Shown: positions 1 to 9,299 of the stretch, one piece after another | How the letters are laid out: each line of letters begins with the position of its first letter | How positions within the stretch are numbered: the stretch's first letter is position 1 | From: Polaribacter sp. Q13 | Lineage (GTDB): Bacteria > Bacteroidota > Bacteroidia > Flavobacteriales > Flavobacteriaceae | Direction: 5' to 3' | DNA: 64,000 nucleotides | Assembly: GCF_016858305.2 (NCBI RefSeq) | Contig: NZ_CP074436.1 | Coordinates: 3,554,001 to 3,618,000 of the forward strand | The notes under the pieces: model-generated | What the model saw: the letters and a program-made list of their open reading frames with translations, nothing else | What the model was told of the DNA's origin: nothing | Databases searched by the model: none | Made by a program: the position numbers and the translations under genes

Positions 1-56
1 TGTTTATTTTAAAAATAAATGTTTAAATAGTAGGATTTTAGTATAAAAGCGTTAAA

Positions 57-84
57 TTTGGTAAACCAAACTGGTTAACCAAAA
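57..84. promoter_or_regulatory. Tandem palindromic operator, GGTTAACC type
   Basis: Two adjacent imperfect palindromes lie just upstream of the transporter gene: TTTGGTAAACCAAA at 57-70 and TGGTTAACCA at 72-81. The second contains the perfect core GGTTAACC. The same core, in a longer perfect palindrome, lies upstream of the alginate lyase gene at 10551-10566. A shared alginate-responsive regulator is an inference; no regulator gene for it lies in the window. Confidence 0.6.
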
Positions 85-115
85 TTAAATAGGATTAACC
101 TTAAAATAATTAAAT

Positions 116-1399
116 ATGAAAGTAAAAGGATTAAGGTGGTTTATTATTGGGTTGATATTTTTAGCCTCGGTAATTAACTACATTGACAGAAGTGCATTAG
201 CTGTAATGTGGGGAAACGAAAACTTACCAGGTTCAATCTCTTACGATTTAGGCTTAACAAAAGAACATTACGGTTACATTCTTAACATTTTTATGGTAGC
301 ATACGCTTTAGGGCAATTGTTTTCTGGTAAATTGTTTGATAAAGTAGGTACGCGTATTGGTTATGTTATTAGTATTGGTATTTGGGGACTTTCTTCTTTC
401 TTACATTCTACAGTTAGAGGTTTTATAGGTCTTGCATTTTTTAGAAGTACATTAGGTTTGTCTGAGGCAGGGAACTGGCCAGGTGGAGTTAAAAGTAACG
501 CAGAATGGTTTCCTATTAAAGAACGTGCAATTGCACAAGGTTTGTTTAATGCAGGCGCCTCTATTGGTTCTGTTATTGCACCGCCATTTATTGCAATGAT
601 TTTTGTAGCTTATGGTTGGAGAACTACATTTATGGTGGTTGGATCTTTTGGTCTTTTATGGATTATTCCTTGGTTTCTTATTAATAAAGCAGGACCAAAG
701 AAACATCCTTGGATAACTAAAGAAGAGCAAAAATACATTTTAGATGGTCAAAGTCAAGCAGATCGTGATGCGAAAGAAGATGATAAAGGTTTAACGTTAA
801 AAGAAATTTTATCTCATAAAGAAGCTTGGTCTATCGTTGTTGGTCGTTTCTTTTTAGAGCCAATATGGTGGTTATTTGTAGGTTGGATGCCTATCTATTT
901 ATTCGATGTTTATGGATTTGATGTAAAAGAAGTAGGTATGTTTGCTTGGGTACCTTATGTGGGTGCTGCTATTGGTAGTATTGCCGGAGGATATGTTTCT
1001 GGGCAAATTATTTCTAGAACAAACTCTTTAGATAAAGGTAGAAAGTATACCATTTTAATTGGTGGTGTAATAATGTTCTTAGGTTTAGTAGCAACCATAT
1101 TATTTGGTAATACACCAGAACGTTTTGTAGGTATTGTATTTGTAGTATTATTTGGTTTCCAATTTGCAATTGGTAATGTGCAAACTTTACCAAGTGATTT
1201 CTTTAATGGTAAAAACGTTGGTTCGTTAGCCGGATTAGGTGGTATGGTTGGTGTATTTTCTGTTATTATTATGAACTTTCTTGTTCCTTTAGTAACTAAA
1301 GTTTCTTATACACCTGTATTTGTTGGGATTGCAATTTTTGTTCCATTAGGAGTAGGCGCAATCTATTACTTCGCTAAAGAAATTAAATCTGTAGAATAA
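116..1399 (+). CDS. MFS transporter, hexuronate/anion-type
   Basis: A 427-residue integral membrane protein with about 12 hydrophobic segments. Near residue 21 it carries NYIDRSALAV, the first-helix signature of the anion:cation symporter branch of the MFS that includes the hexuronate carriers ExuT and relatives. A charged cytoplasmic loop lies around residues 200-235. It is followed after 66 bases by an SDR reductase and preceded by GGTTAACC palindromes shared with a PL7 alginate lyase. From that context I infer import of an unsaturated uronate or the alginate-derived keto sugar DEH. The family is sure; the substrate is not. Confidence 0.85.
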   Translation: MKVKGLRWFIIGLIFLASVINYIDRSALAVMWGNENLPGSISYDLGLTKEHYGYILNIFMVAYALGQLFSGKLFDKVGTRIGYVISIGIWGLSSFLHSTVRGFIGLAFFRSTLGLSEAGNWPGGVKSNAEWFPIKERAIAQGLFNAGASIGSVIAPPFIAMIFVAYGWRTTFMVVGSFGLLWIIPWFLINKAGPKKHPWITKEEQKYILDGQSQADRDAKEDDKGLTLKEILSHKEAWSIVVGRFFLEPIWWLFVGWMPIYLFDVYGFDVKEVGMFAWVPYVGAAIGSIAGGYVSGQIISRTNSLDKGRKYTILIGGVIMFLGLVATILFGNTPERFVGIVFVVLFGFQFAIGNVQTLPSDFFNGKNVGSLAGLGGMVGVFSVIIMNFLVPLVTKVSYTPVFVGIAIFVPLGVGAIYYFAKEIKSVE

Positions 1400-1465
1400 A
1401 GACAATATTTCTAAGTGTTAATAAGTAAAGACTAAAAATAAAAAAATAATTAAAAATAATAAAAA

Positions 1466-2230
1466 ATGAGCACATTAAACAATAAGGTTGCTGTAATTAC
1501 TGGAGCAACAGGAGGAATTGGTTTTGCAGTAGCAAAAAGATTAGGAAAAGATGGTTATACTGTAATATTAAACGGTATAGAAGATGAAGCAGGTGCACAA
1601 AGAGTTAAGGAATTAACGGCTGAAGGGATTACTGCTGAGTACTACGGTTTTGATGTTACAAAAGATGAAGAGGTAACAGCAAACATCACTAAAATTGGTG
1701 AAAAATATGGTCACATAGATGTGTTAGTTAATAATGCAGGTGGTTTAGGTGGTAGATCTAGATTTGAAGAAATGACAACTGAATTTTACAGATTTGTGAT
1801 GGCTTTAAACTTAGATTCAGCATTTTTTGCTTCTAGAGCAGCAATTCCTTTTCTTAAGAAAAGTGATAATGCTTCTATTATTAACTATACGTCTAATGCA
1901 GCTTGGAACGCTGGTGGACCAGGAGCTGGAATCTACGGTACTTCTAAAGCAGGAGTTCATGCAATTACAAGAGCATTAGCTAAAGATTTAGCAGAATATG
2001 GTATTAGAGTAAACGCAGTATCTCCGGGTACAATTGATACTCCTTTCCATGCGCAAATTAAAGCTACTAAGCCAGAAGTTTTTGCTTCTTGGGCAAATAG
2101 TATTATGTTAGGAAGATTAGGTCAGCCAGAAGATGTTGCTGGTGTTGTTGCTTTCTTAGCAAGTAAAGATGCTGCTTTTATTACTGCAGAAACTATCCAA
2201 GTTGGTGGTGGTCAGGCATTAGGTATCTAA
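1466..2230 (+). CDS. SDR oxidoreductase, possible DEH (alginate monomer) reductase
   Basis: A classical short-chain dehydrogenase of 254 residues, the usual family length. The cofactor motif TGATGGIG is at residues 12-19, NNAG at 89-92, and the catalytic set is Ser143, Tyr157 and Lys161 (YGTSK). The C-terminal substrate region ends in a typical GGGQALGI. It is probably co-transcribed with the uronate-type transporter upstream. In alginate-using flavobacteria an SDR reduces DEH to 2-keto-3-deoxygluconate, and that role fits here. Other SDR substrates, such as 3-oxoacyl-ACP or gluconate, cannot be excluded from sequence alone. Confidence 0.8.
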   Translation: MSTLNNKVAVITGATGGIGFAVAKRLGKDGYTVILNGIEDEAGAQRVKELTAEGITAEYYGFDVTKDEEVTANITKIGEKYGHIDVLVNNAGGLGGRSRFEEMTTEFYRFVMALNLDSAFFASRAAIPFLKKSDNASIINYTSNAAWNAGGPGAGIYGTSKAGVHAITRALAKDLAEYGIRVNAVSPGTIDTPFHAQIKATKPEVFASWANSIMLGRLGQPEDVAGVVAFLASKDAAFITAETIQVGGGQALGI

Positions 2231-2264
2231 AAAGTTTTTTCAATTATATTTTATATTTTTTAAT

Positions 2265-2299
2265 AAAACCGTTTTGTAATATTTACAAGGCGGTTTTTT
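2265..2299 (+). terminator. Rho-independent terminator after the SDR gene
   Basis: AAAACCG pairs with CGGTTTT around a partly paired AT-rich interior (TTTTGTAAT against ATTTACAAGG), followed by a T tract. It sits 35 bases after the SDR stop codon. Confidence 0.7.
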
Positions 2300-2326
2300 T
2301 TATTTTTAGTTTAAATAGTTCATGTA

Positions 2327-2370
2327 ATACCAAATGAATTTAATCAGTTATTTTGATGTTTATTTGGTAT
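2327..2370. repeat. Inverted repeat ATACCAAAT / ATTTGGTAT
   Basis: Nine-base arms ATACCAAAT (2327-2335) and ATTTGGTAT (2362-2370) are separated by 26 bases in the gap between two convergent genes. It may be an intergenic palindromic repeat or an auxiliary terminator. No coding potential is seen. Confidence 0.45.
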
Positions 2371-2381
2371 AAAACGGGCAT

Positions 2382-2418
2382 AAAAAAAACCTTTAGAAAA
2401 TAAATTCTAAAGGCTTTT
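2382..2418 (-). terminator. Terminator of metK
   Basis: The arms CCTTTAGAA (2390-2398) and TTCTAAAGG (2405-2413) form a 9-bp stem. Read on the minus strand it is followed by a run of T residues, 22 bases after the metK stop codon. Confidence 0.75.
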
Positions 2419-2439
2419 TAAATTATTATTTAGAAGTTT

Positions 2440-3696
2440 TTACAACTTGAAAGCTTCTTTAATTGCATCTACATAGTCTAATTTTTCCCAAGTAAAAGTT
2501 TCTACCTCTTCGCTCGTAGTTTCTCCCATAGGATTTGTAAATGTAACTGTTTTTACTTCTGGGGTTCTTCCCATGTGACCATAAGCAGCGGTTTCAGAAT
2601 AAATAGGTGTTCTTAATTTTAAACGTTTTTCTATAAAATAAGGACGCATATCAAAAATAGCTTCTACTTTTTTGCTGATTTCTCCATCAGTTAAATCAAC
2701 AGTAGCTGTACCATACGTTTCAACATTTATACTTGTTGGTTTTGCAACACCAATTGCATAAGAAACTTGTACCAAAACTTCTTTACAAAGTCCGGCAGCA
2801 ACTAAGTTTTTAGCAATATGTCTTGTAGCATACGCTCCAGATCTATCAACTTTAGAAGGATCTTTTCCAGAGAAAGCTCCACCACCATGTGCACCTTTTC
2901 CTCCGTACGTATCTACAATAATTTTTCTACCAGTTAAACCAGTATCACCGTGAGGTCCACCAATTACAAAAACACCTGTTGGGTTAATGTGATAGGTAAT
3001 GTTGTCTGTAAATAATTTTTGAAGATGCTCAGGTAATTTTGCAACCACTCTTGGAATTAAAATTTCTACAATATCTTTTTTAATTTTTGCTAACATTACG
3101 TCATCAGACTTGTCAAAATCATCATGCTGAGTAGAAATTACAATAGCATCAATTCTTTGCGGTACATTGTCATCAGAATACTCAATAGTAACTTGAGATT
3201 TAGCATCTGGACGTAAATAAGGAATATCTTTATTTTCTCTACGTAAAGCTGCTAATTCAATTAACAATCTATGAGAAAGTTCTAACGCCAAAGGCATGTA
3301 GTTTTCAGTTTCATCAGTAGCATAACCAAACATCATTCCTTGGTCTCCTGCTCCTTGTTCTTCTGGGTTTGCTCTATCAACACCTTGGTTAATATCTGGA
3401 GATTGTTCGTGGATTGCAGATAAAACTCCACAAGAGTTTCCATCAAACATATAGGCACCTTTGGTATACCCAATTTTGTTAATTACATCTCTAGCAATTT
3501 TCTGTACATCTAAATACGTTTTAGATTTTACTTCTCCTGCTAAAAATACTTGACCGGTTGTAACCATGGTCTCGCAAGCAACTTTACTAGATTTGTCGAA
3601 TGCTAAAAAGTTATCGATTAAAGCATCAGAAATTTGATCGGCAATTTTGTCTGGGTGTCCTTCAGAAACACTTTCTGAGGTAAATAAATATGACAT
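2440..3696 (-). CDS. metK: S-adenosylmethionine synthetase
   Basis: MetK makes S-adenosylmethionine from methionine and ATP in the cytoplasm. The 418-residue protein has the family length. It opens with [20 protein letters not shown], has the glycine-rich [20 protein letters not shown] loop near residues 265-285 and the [20 protein letters not shown] segment before it. The start at 3696 gives the conserved [11 protein letters not shown]-terminus. A leader of about 220 bases with a three-helix fold precedes it (3805-3895), different from the SAM-I elements used by metY and metH in this window. It is convergent with the SDR gene. Confidence 0.97.
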   Translation of the reverse strand: MSYLFTSESVSEGHPDKIADQISDALIDNFLAFDKSSKVACETMVTTGQVFLAGEVKSKTYLDVQKIARDVINKIGYTKGAYMFDGNSCGVLSAIHEQSPDINQGVDRANPEEQGAGDQGMMFGYATDETENYMPLALELSHRLLIELAALRRENKDIPYLRPDAKSQVTIEYSDDNVPQRIDAIVISTQHDDFDKSDDVMLAKIKKDIVEILIPRVVAKLPEHLQKLFTDNITYHINPTGVFVIGGPHGDTGLTGRKIIVDTYGGKGAHGGGAFSGKDPSKVDRSGAYATRHIAKNLVAAGLCKEVLVQVSYAIGVAKPTSINVETYGTATVDLTDGEISKKVEAIFDMRPYFIEKRLKLRTPIYSETAAYGHMGRTPEVKTVTFTNPMGETTSEEVETFTWEKLDYVDAIKEAFKL

Positions 3697-3804
3697 AATA
3701 AATCTTTTTTTATAATATTAAAAATGATTCCTTGATACAAGGTAAAAAGGTTTCTTTAAAATTTGTCTTTCCTGTAAATACAGGGTTAAAGAAAAATAAA
3801 AAGA

Positions 3805-3895
3805 GATTGCATGAGTCGCTAAAAGTAGTAGAAAATTACTGCTTTAGCATTTTTTGTTTCAGCTGAAAAATAAATCAGCGTCAGAGGTTGCAATC
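3805..3895 (-). ncRNA. Structured 5' leader of metK, candidate riboswitch
   Basis: On the minus strand the leader folds as a three-helix element. The closing stem is GATTGCA/TGCAATC (3889-3895 with 3805-3811). One internal hairpin is GCTGA/TCAGC (3875-3879 with 3862-3866). The second is a long hairpin whose GCTAAAG-type arms lie at 3837-3848 and 3818-3830. It begins about 23 bases after the inferred transcription start. It lacks the SAM-I core present at 4150 and 29523. The fragments CGCTGATTTA and AAAAATGCTAAAG resemble pieces of SAM-II, but their order and architecture do not fit. Ligand and class are unknown; regulation by SAM or methionine is an inference from the gene. Confidence 0.55.
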
Positions 3896-3924
3896 AGTTC
3901 AAATTTTTCCTCTAAAATTCTTTG

Positions 3925-3932
3925 CAAAGTTA
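3925..3932 (-). promoter_or_regulatory. metK promoter, -7 element TAACTTTG
   Basis: Minus-strand TAACTTTG matches the Bacteroidota consensus TAnnTTTG. It puts the start of transcription near 3918, just before the structured leader. The -33 element is weak (TTATG near 3951-3955). Confidence 0.55.
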
Positions 3933-4087
3933 CAGCTTAAATTCTAATAACATAATTTTTCAGCATAATATTTTATTATGGTATCATCAATAAAAGTAAA
4001 ACTACCGTTTGCTATTTGTTTGATAATTATTAAACAAAGGCTTTTTAGTATGATATTTATATTTCTAAAAAATAAATGGCTTTTTTC

Positions 4088-4119
4088 TTTGATATTAAAT
4101 TTTTCTAAACATATATTTG
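4088..4119 (+). promoter_or_regulatory. Promoter of the metY riboswitch transcript
   Basis: TTTG at 4088-4091 and TATATTTG at 4112-4119, separated by 20 bases, match the Bacteroidota -33/-7 consensus exactly. Transcription would start near 4126, about 24 bases before the SAM-I aptamer. Confidence 0.75.
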
Positions 4120-4149
4120 CATTCAGAAAGTTCAATAACTTATCGAAAT

Positions 4150-4269
4150 GTTATCAAGAAAGGTGGAGGGAAAGACCCGTTGAAACCTTAGCAACCCTTT
4201 TCGTGAGGAAAAGAAGGTGCTAAATTCTACTTAATTTCAGATTCATTTATCAGAAATTGGATAGATAAC
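4150..4269 (+). ncRNA. SAM-I (S-box) riboswitch before metY
   Basis: The S-box core is clear: TTATCAAGAAAGGTGGAGGG, then GACCCGTTGAAACC, TTAGCAACCC and AAGGTGCTAAATTCTAC. The P1 stem closes with GTTATC (4150-4155) and GATAAC (4264-4269). The element binds S-adenosylmethionine and shuts off the downstream gene. After it, a short hairpin CATCAA/TTGATG (4332-4347) lacks a strong T tract, so the expression mechanism is uncertain. The regulated gene, metY, starts 126 bases downstream. Confidence 0.93.
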
Positions 4270-4395
4270 CCAAAAAACAACTATACTTCCGTGTATTTGT
4301 AAAATTCTTAATAACATTTTTCTAGTAAGTACATCAAATTTTTGATGCATTCGACTTTTGGTTTAATTATTTATTAACTCAAAAAAAATAGAAAA

Positions 4396-5670
4396 ATGAG
4401 TACGCACAAATTAGCAACAAACGCACTACACGCAGGGCATGATGTAACACAAAATGGAGGAACAAGAGCAGTTCCTATTTACCAAACATCATCATACGTT
4501 TTTAACAACTCAGAACATGCTGCAAACCTTTTTTCATTAAAAGAATTAGGTTTTATTTATACCCGATTAAACAACCCAACAAACCAAATTTTACAAGATC
4601 GTTTAGCGGCTGTAGAAGGCGGAATTGGAGCCGTAGTTTTTGCCTCTGGTACAGGAGCAATTGCAACGGGTTTATTAACGCTTTTAAAAGCAGGAGATCA
4701 TATTGTGGCCTCAAGTAGTTTATACGGTGGAACCTATAATTTATTAAGTGTAACTTTACCAAGATTAGGTATTACAACTACGTTTGTAGATGCTGATAAT
4801 CCAGATAATTTTGCAGCTGCAGTTCAAGAGAACACAAGAGCATTTTTTGTAGAATCTTTAGGAAACCCGAAGTTAGATGTGTTAGATTTAGAGGCAATTG
4901 CTGAACATTCTAAAGCAGCAGAAGTTCCTTTTATAGTTGATAATACTGTGGCAACACCTGCATTATTAAATCCTATTAAACATGGAGCAAATCTTGTAAT
5001 TCATTCTTTAACAAAATATATTGGCGGACAAGGAACTTCTTTAGGAGGAGCAATTATTGATGCTGGAACTTTTAACTGGGCAAACGGAAAATTCCCTGAA
5101 TTTACAGAGCCTTCTGCAGGGTACCATGGTTTAAAATATCATGAAGCTTTAGGTGCAGCAGCATTTACTTTTAAATTAATTTTAGAAGGATTGCGTGATT
5201 TTGGTGCAGCTTTAAGTCCTACAAATGCATTTAATATCATTCAAGGTTTAGAGACTTTACCAGTTAGAATTAAGCAACATTCAGAAAATGCATTGGCTTT
5301 AGCAACTTGGTTAGAAGCTCAAGAAGAGGTTACTTGGGTAAACTATCCTGGTTTAGAAAGTAATAAATACAAAACGTTAGCAGATAAGTACTTGCCTAAA
5401 GGACAAAGTGGTTTGGTAACTTTTGGAGTAAAAGGTGGTTTTGAAGCAGCAAAAACAATCGCTGATAATACCAAATTATTCTCTTTATTAGCAAATATAG
5501 GTGATACAAAATCATTAATTATTCACCCAGCAAGTACAACGCATCAACAATTAGATGAAGCAGCACAAGCAAGTGCAGGTGTAAGTCAAGATTTAATTAG
5601 ATTGTCTGTAGGTATTGAAGATTTAGAAGATTTAAAAGCAGATTTAACAGCAGCTTTTTCAAAAATATAA
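4396..5670 (+). CDS. metY: O-acetylhomoserine sulfhydrylase (aminocarboxypropyltransferase)
   Basis: A PLP enzyme of the Cys/Met metabolism family that makes homocysteine from O-acetylhomoserine and sulfide. The 424-residue length and opening [29 protein letters not shown] are typical of MetY. The PLP lysine is Lys207 in HSLTKYIGG, and Asp182 (VDNT) binds the pyridine nitrogen. It stands behind a SAM-I riboswitch, as expected for a methionine gene, and is followed by the enzyme that makes its substrate. A second enzyme of this family (metZ) lies 3.6 kb downstream. Confidence 0.93.
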   Translation: MSTHKLATNALHAGHDVTQNGGTRAVPIYQTSSYVFNNSEHAANLFSLKELGFIYTRLNNPTNQILQDRLAAVEGGIGAVVFASGTGAIATGLLTLLKAGDHIVASSSLYGGTYNLLSVTLPRLGITTTFVDADNPDNFAAAVQENTRAFFVESLGNPKLDVLDLEAIAEHSKAAEVPFIVDNTVATPALLNPIKHGANLVIHSLTKYIGGQGTSLGGAIIDAGTFNWANGKFPEFTEPSAGYHGLKYHEALGAAAFTFKLILEGLRDFGAALSPTNAFNIIQGLETLPVRIKQHSENALALATWLEAQEEVTWVNYPGLESNKYKTLADKYLPKGQSGLVTFGVKGGFEAAKTIADNTKLFSLLANIGDTKSLIIHPASTTHQQLDEAAQASAGVSQDLIRLSVGIEDLEDLKADLTAAFSKI

Positions 5671-5681
5671 TAACACAAAAT

Positions 5682-5708
5682 CCTACAAGGTTTTTAAAAC
5701 CTTGTAGG
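5682..5708. repeat. Palindrome CCTACAAGG...CCTTGTAGG between metY and the fusion gene
   Basis: A 9-bp perfect inverted repeat, CCTACAAGG (5682-5690) and CCTTGTAGG (5700-5708), is flanked by A and T runs. It can act as a terminator or attenuator on either strand. The next gene starts only 18 bases after it. A half-copy (AAAACCTTGTAGGT type) occurs at about 27322-27336. Confidence 0.65.
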
Positions 5709-5725
5709 TTTAATTTTAATTATAA

Positions 5726-8700
5726 TTGGAACATCCATTACAACATATCAAAATAAAAGATTTTACTACAGAATCAGGTGCCTTAATCTCAGAAATGAAT
5801 TTAAGCTATCAAGTTTTTGGTCAAGATTTAGGGACAGCTCCTATTATTTTGGTAAATCATGCACTTACTGGTAACTCTTATGTTGCAGGTAAAGAAGGTT
5901 GGTGGCGAGATATTGTTGGAGATGAAAAGGCTATTAATACTAAAACTTATACTATTTTATCATTTAATATTCCTGGTAACGGTTTCGATAGATTTTTAAT
6001 AGATAATTACAAGGATTTTATCGCTAGAGATGTTGCAAAGATATTTTTAGAAGGTTTATCAATTTTAAAAATTGATAAATTATTTGCATTAATTGCAGGT
6101 TCTTTAGGTGGCGGAATTGCTTGGGAAATGATGGTGTTAAACAACAATTTAACGCAACATTTTTTACCAATTGCAACCGATTGGAAATCTACAGATTGGT
6201 TGATTGCCAATTGTCAAATTCAAGAACAATTTTTGGTAAATTCTAGCAATCCTGTGCATGATGCACGTATGCACGCAATGTTGTGTTACAGAACGCCAGA
6301 AAGTTTTAAAGAGCGTTTTCATCGATCTAAAAAAGAAGATTCAGATATTTTTGATGTAGAAAGTTGGTTGTTGCATCACGGAAAATCATTGCAAGAACGG
6401 TATCAATTATCTTCATATAAGTTAATGAATCAATTATTAAAAACGATTGATGTTACTATTGGAGGACAAAAAGATATTGAGATTTTAGATAAAATTAATG
6501 CCAATATTCATATTATAGGTGTGGATTCAGATTTGTTTTTTACTGCGGAAGAAAACAGAGAAACGCATAAAAAGTTAGCGTTAACAAAAGAGAATGTTAC
6601 GTATAATGAAATAAATTCTGTGCATGGTCATGATGCTTTTTTGATGGAGTATGACCAGTTGCAAAAAATTATTGAGCCTATTTTTAATAAAGATTATAGA
6701 GAAAAGAAGATGAAAATTTTAAAATTTGGAGGAAAATCTTTAGCCAATGGTGAAGGATTAGAAAATGCAATAGAAATTATTGCAGGTAAATATAAAGCCG
6801 GAATAAAGGTAACTGTTGTTGCCTCTGCAAGAGGGAATTCTACAAACGAGCTAGAAGCTATTTTAGATAAGGCAGCGTCAAAAAAAGAGTATAAAACCAA
6901 GTTTGAAAAGTTTAAAGCATATCAATTAGAACCAAATAGTTCTGTAGATTTTTTAGATGAATTTTCTAAATTAAAAACCATTTTTGAAGGTGTTTCTTTA
7001 TTGGGTGATTATAGTCATAAAATAAAGGATGAAGTTTTAGCTCAAGGCGAATTGTTATCTGTAAAGATGGTAGCAAGTTTGTTAGAGAAAGAAAATATTG
7101 CTGCAAATGCCGTAGATTCTAGATCTTTAATTATTACGGATGAAAACTTTGGAAATGCACAACCTATTACTGCGGTTTCTAAAGAAAATGTAATTACCTA
7201 TTTTAAAGAAAATAACGATACCATAAATGTTGTTTCTGGTTTTATTGCAGCTAACAAAAAAGGAGAAACCACTACTTTAGGTAGAAATGGTAGTAATTAT
7301 ACTGCTGCTTTATTAGCTAATTATTTAGATGCAGATGAATTACAAAACTATACACATGTTAGTGGTATTTTTACAGCAAATCCAGATTTGGTTGCAGATG
7401 CTAAAAAAATAGAGCAACTATCTTTCTCAGAAGCGAATGAAATGGCCAATTTTGGAGCAACTATTTTACATGCAAAAACCATTATTCCGTTATTAGAGAA
7501 GAATATCAACCTTAGAATTTTAAATACATTTCATAAAGAAGATAAAGGAACTTTAATTACATCAGAATCTTCATCAGCAAAAGGAATAAAATCAATTGCT
7601 ACCATAGATAATGTTGCTTTACTAAATTTTGAAGGTAGAGGTTTGTTGGGTAAAGTAGGTGTTGATGCTCGTATTTTTAAGGTTTTAAGTGATCGTAATA
7701 TTAGTGTAAGTATTATTGCTCAAGGTTCGTCAGAAAGAGGAATCGGTTTTATTATTGATGCAGATAGAGCGGTTGAAGCAGTTTCTGCTTTAGAAAAAGA
7801 GTTTGAAAATGATTTTTATTCGCAAGATGTAAATCATATTTCTATAGTAAGCAATGTTGCGGTGATTTCTATTATTGGTCAAGATTTAAGCGAATTTCAT
7901 CACCCTTATAATGCATTAATCAAAAATCAAATAGTACCACTTTTATTCAATAACACGGTTACTGGGAAAAATGTGAGTTTGGTGGTTAAAAAAACCGAAT
8001 TACACAAAGCCGTAAATGTAATTCATGGTCAGGTTTTTGGAGTTACTAAAAAAATAAACATTGCTGTTTTCGGGAAAGGTTTGGTTGGCGGAACGTTAAT
8101 TGATCAAATTATAGAAAATACACAATCTGTTTTAGAACGTAGAAAAATTCAACTGAATGTTTTTGCCGTAGCAAATTCTAAAAAAGTATTGCTAAATAAA
8201 AACGGGGTTTCTAAAAATTGGAAACAAAATCTATTAGAAAACGGAGAAGAAAATGTAACTGTAGATGATATCATCGCTTTTGCAAAAGCAAATCATTTCG
8301 AAAATCTAATTGCAGTAGATAATACCGCAAGTGTCAATTTTGTAAGTAATTACATTCCGTTTATAGAAGCTGGTTTCGATTTGGTTTCTTGTAATAAAAT
8401 AGCCAATACATTATCGTTCGATTTTTACAAAGAAGTAAGAGCGAAGTTAAAAGAATATAAAAAACAATATCTGTACGAAACCAATGTTGGTGCAGGTTTA
8501 CCATTAATTGATACGATTCGTTTATTACATGAATCAGGAGAGAATATCACCAAAATTAGAGGGGTGTTTTCTGGAAGTTTGAGTTATTTATTCAATACTT
8601 TTTCTGCGGAAAATGTTCCTTTTTCTAAAACCTTGCAAGAAGCAATTGATAAAGGATTTACAGAGCCAGATCCTCGTGAAGATTTAGGAGGAAATGATGT

Positions 8701-9130
8701 TGCTAGAAAATTATTAATTTTAGCAAGAGAACTAGAATTAGAAAATGAGTTTGATGAGGTTGAAATTAAGAATTTAATTCCAGAGAATTTAAGAAACGGT
8801 TCTGTTAAAGATTTCTTAGGGAATTTAGAATTATTGAATGACGAATATCAAAAATTAAAAGAAAATCAAGAGGAAAACCATGTTTTACGTTATATTGGTG
8901 AATTAAGTGGAGATTTATCTCAAAATAAAGGGAAATTAGAAGTAAAATTAGTTTCTACAGATAAAAGTACTCCTTTAGGTTCTTTAAAAGGTTCTGATGC
9001 AATTTTTGAAATTTACACAGAATCTTACGGAGAACAGCCAATTGTAATTCAAGGAGCAGGAGCGGGAGCAAGTGTAACTGCAAGAGGGGTTTTTGGAGAT
9101 ATATTAAGATTAGCAAAACATAATAATTAA
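5726..9130 (+). CDS. thrA: Trifunctional fusion: MetX-like acyltransferase + aspartokinase + homoserine dehydrogenase
   Basis: Residues 1-328 are an alpha/beta hydrolase of the homoserine O-acetyltransferase type, with nucleophile Ser126 in AGSLGGG, a likely acid at Asp267 or Asp269, and His302 in VHGHDAFL. Residues 329-1134 are a complete ThrA: aspartokinase from MKILKFGGKSLA, ACT domains around 620-770, and homoserine dehydrogenase from about 777 (NIAVFGKGLVGG) with GFTEPDPREDLGG near 977-989. The frame is open across the junction. The chosen start is TTG, because no ATG occurs before residue 24 and the homologous N-terminus begins here. The internal ATG at 6710 could still allow a separate ThrA. 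The protein supplies O-acetylhomoserine to MetY and MetZ; the aspartate-semialdehyde dehydrogenase step is not in the window. Confidence 0.9.
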   Translation: MEHPLQHIKIKDFTTESGALISEMNLSYQVFGQDLGTAPIILVNHALTGNSYVAGKEGWWRDIVGDEKAINTKTYTILSFNIPGNGFDRFLIDNYKDFIARDVAKIFLEGLSILKIDKLFALIAGSLGGGIAWEMMVLNNNLTQHFLPIATDWKSTDWLIANCQIQEQFLVNSSNPVHDARMHAMLCYRTPESFKERFHRSKKEDSDIFDVESWLLHHGKSLQERYQLSSYKLMNQLLKTIDVTIGGQKDIEILDKINANIHIIGVDSDLFFTAEENRETHKKLALTKENVTYNEINSVHGHDAFLMEYDQLQKIIEPIFNKDYREKKMKILKFGGKSLANGEGLENAIEIIAGKYKAGIKVTVVASARGNSTNELEAILDKAASKKEYKTKFEKFKAYQLEPNSSVDFLDEFSKLKTIFEGVSLLGDYSHKIKDEVLAQGELLSVKMVASLLEKENIAANAVDSRSLIITDENFGNAQPITAVSKENVITYFKENNDTINVVSGFIAANKKGETTTLGRNGSNYTAALLANYLDADELQNYTHVSGIFTANPDLVADAKKIEQLSFSEANEMANFGATILHAKTIIPLLEKNINLRILNTFHKEDKGTLITSESSSAKGIKSIATIDNVALLNFEGRGLLGKVGVDARIFKVLSDRNISVSIIAQGSSERGIGFIIDADRAVEAVSALEKEFENDFYSQDVNHISIVSNVAVISIIGQDLSEFHHPYNALIKNQIVPLLFNNTVTGKNVSLVVKKTELHKAVNVIHGQVFGVTKKINIAVFGKGLVGGTLIDQIIENTQSVLERRKIQLNVFAVANSKKVLLNKNGVSKNWKQNLLENGEENVTVDDIIAFAKANHFENLIAVDNTASVNFVSNYIPFIEAGFDLVSCNKIANTLSFDFYKEVRAKLKEYKKQYLYETNVGAGLPLIDTIRLLHESGENITKIRGVFSGSLSYLFNTFSAENVPFSKTLQEAIDKGFTEPDPREDLGGNDVARKLLILARELELENEFDEVEIKNLIPENLRNGSVKDFLGNLELLNDEYQKLKENQEENHVLRYIGELSGDLSQNKGKLEVKLVSTDKSTPLGSLKGSDAIFEIYTESYGEQPIVIQGAGAGASVTARGVFGDILRLAKHNN

Positions 9131-9299
9131 ATAATAGTAAGCAGTTTTCAGTTGGCAGTATTTCAGTCAATCACGATTTAAAAAAAGAAACAATATTAAA
9201 AAGAGACAAGAATCAAGACGAAAAAATAAGAGAATTATCAATTTTTGTCTTGGCTCTTGATTCTAAAAGCGAAAGCGGTCTAACAATCTAATAATTACA
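9131..9299. other. Intergenic spacer with low-complexity word repeats
   Basis: No gene is seen. The spacer holds CAGTTTTCAGTTGGCAGT-type words and two imperfect inverted copies of AGACAAGAATCAAGAC (9204-9219 and 9247-9264). Similar simple word repeats recur upstream of cysN, of the sulfite reductase and of the flavoprotein reductase in this window. Confidence 0.5.

Noticed and set aside
3805..3895. Calling the metK leader a SAM-II riboswitch
   Set aside because: Short fragments look alike, but the order of conserved pieces and the three-helix layout do not match the SAM-II pseudoknot as I know it.
3944..4223. Short open frames on both strands between metK and metY
   Set aside because: They overlap the metK promoter, the metY promoter and the SAM-I riboswitch, and their products are low-complexity hydrophobic sequences.
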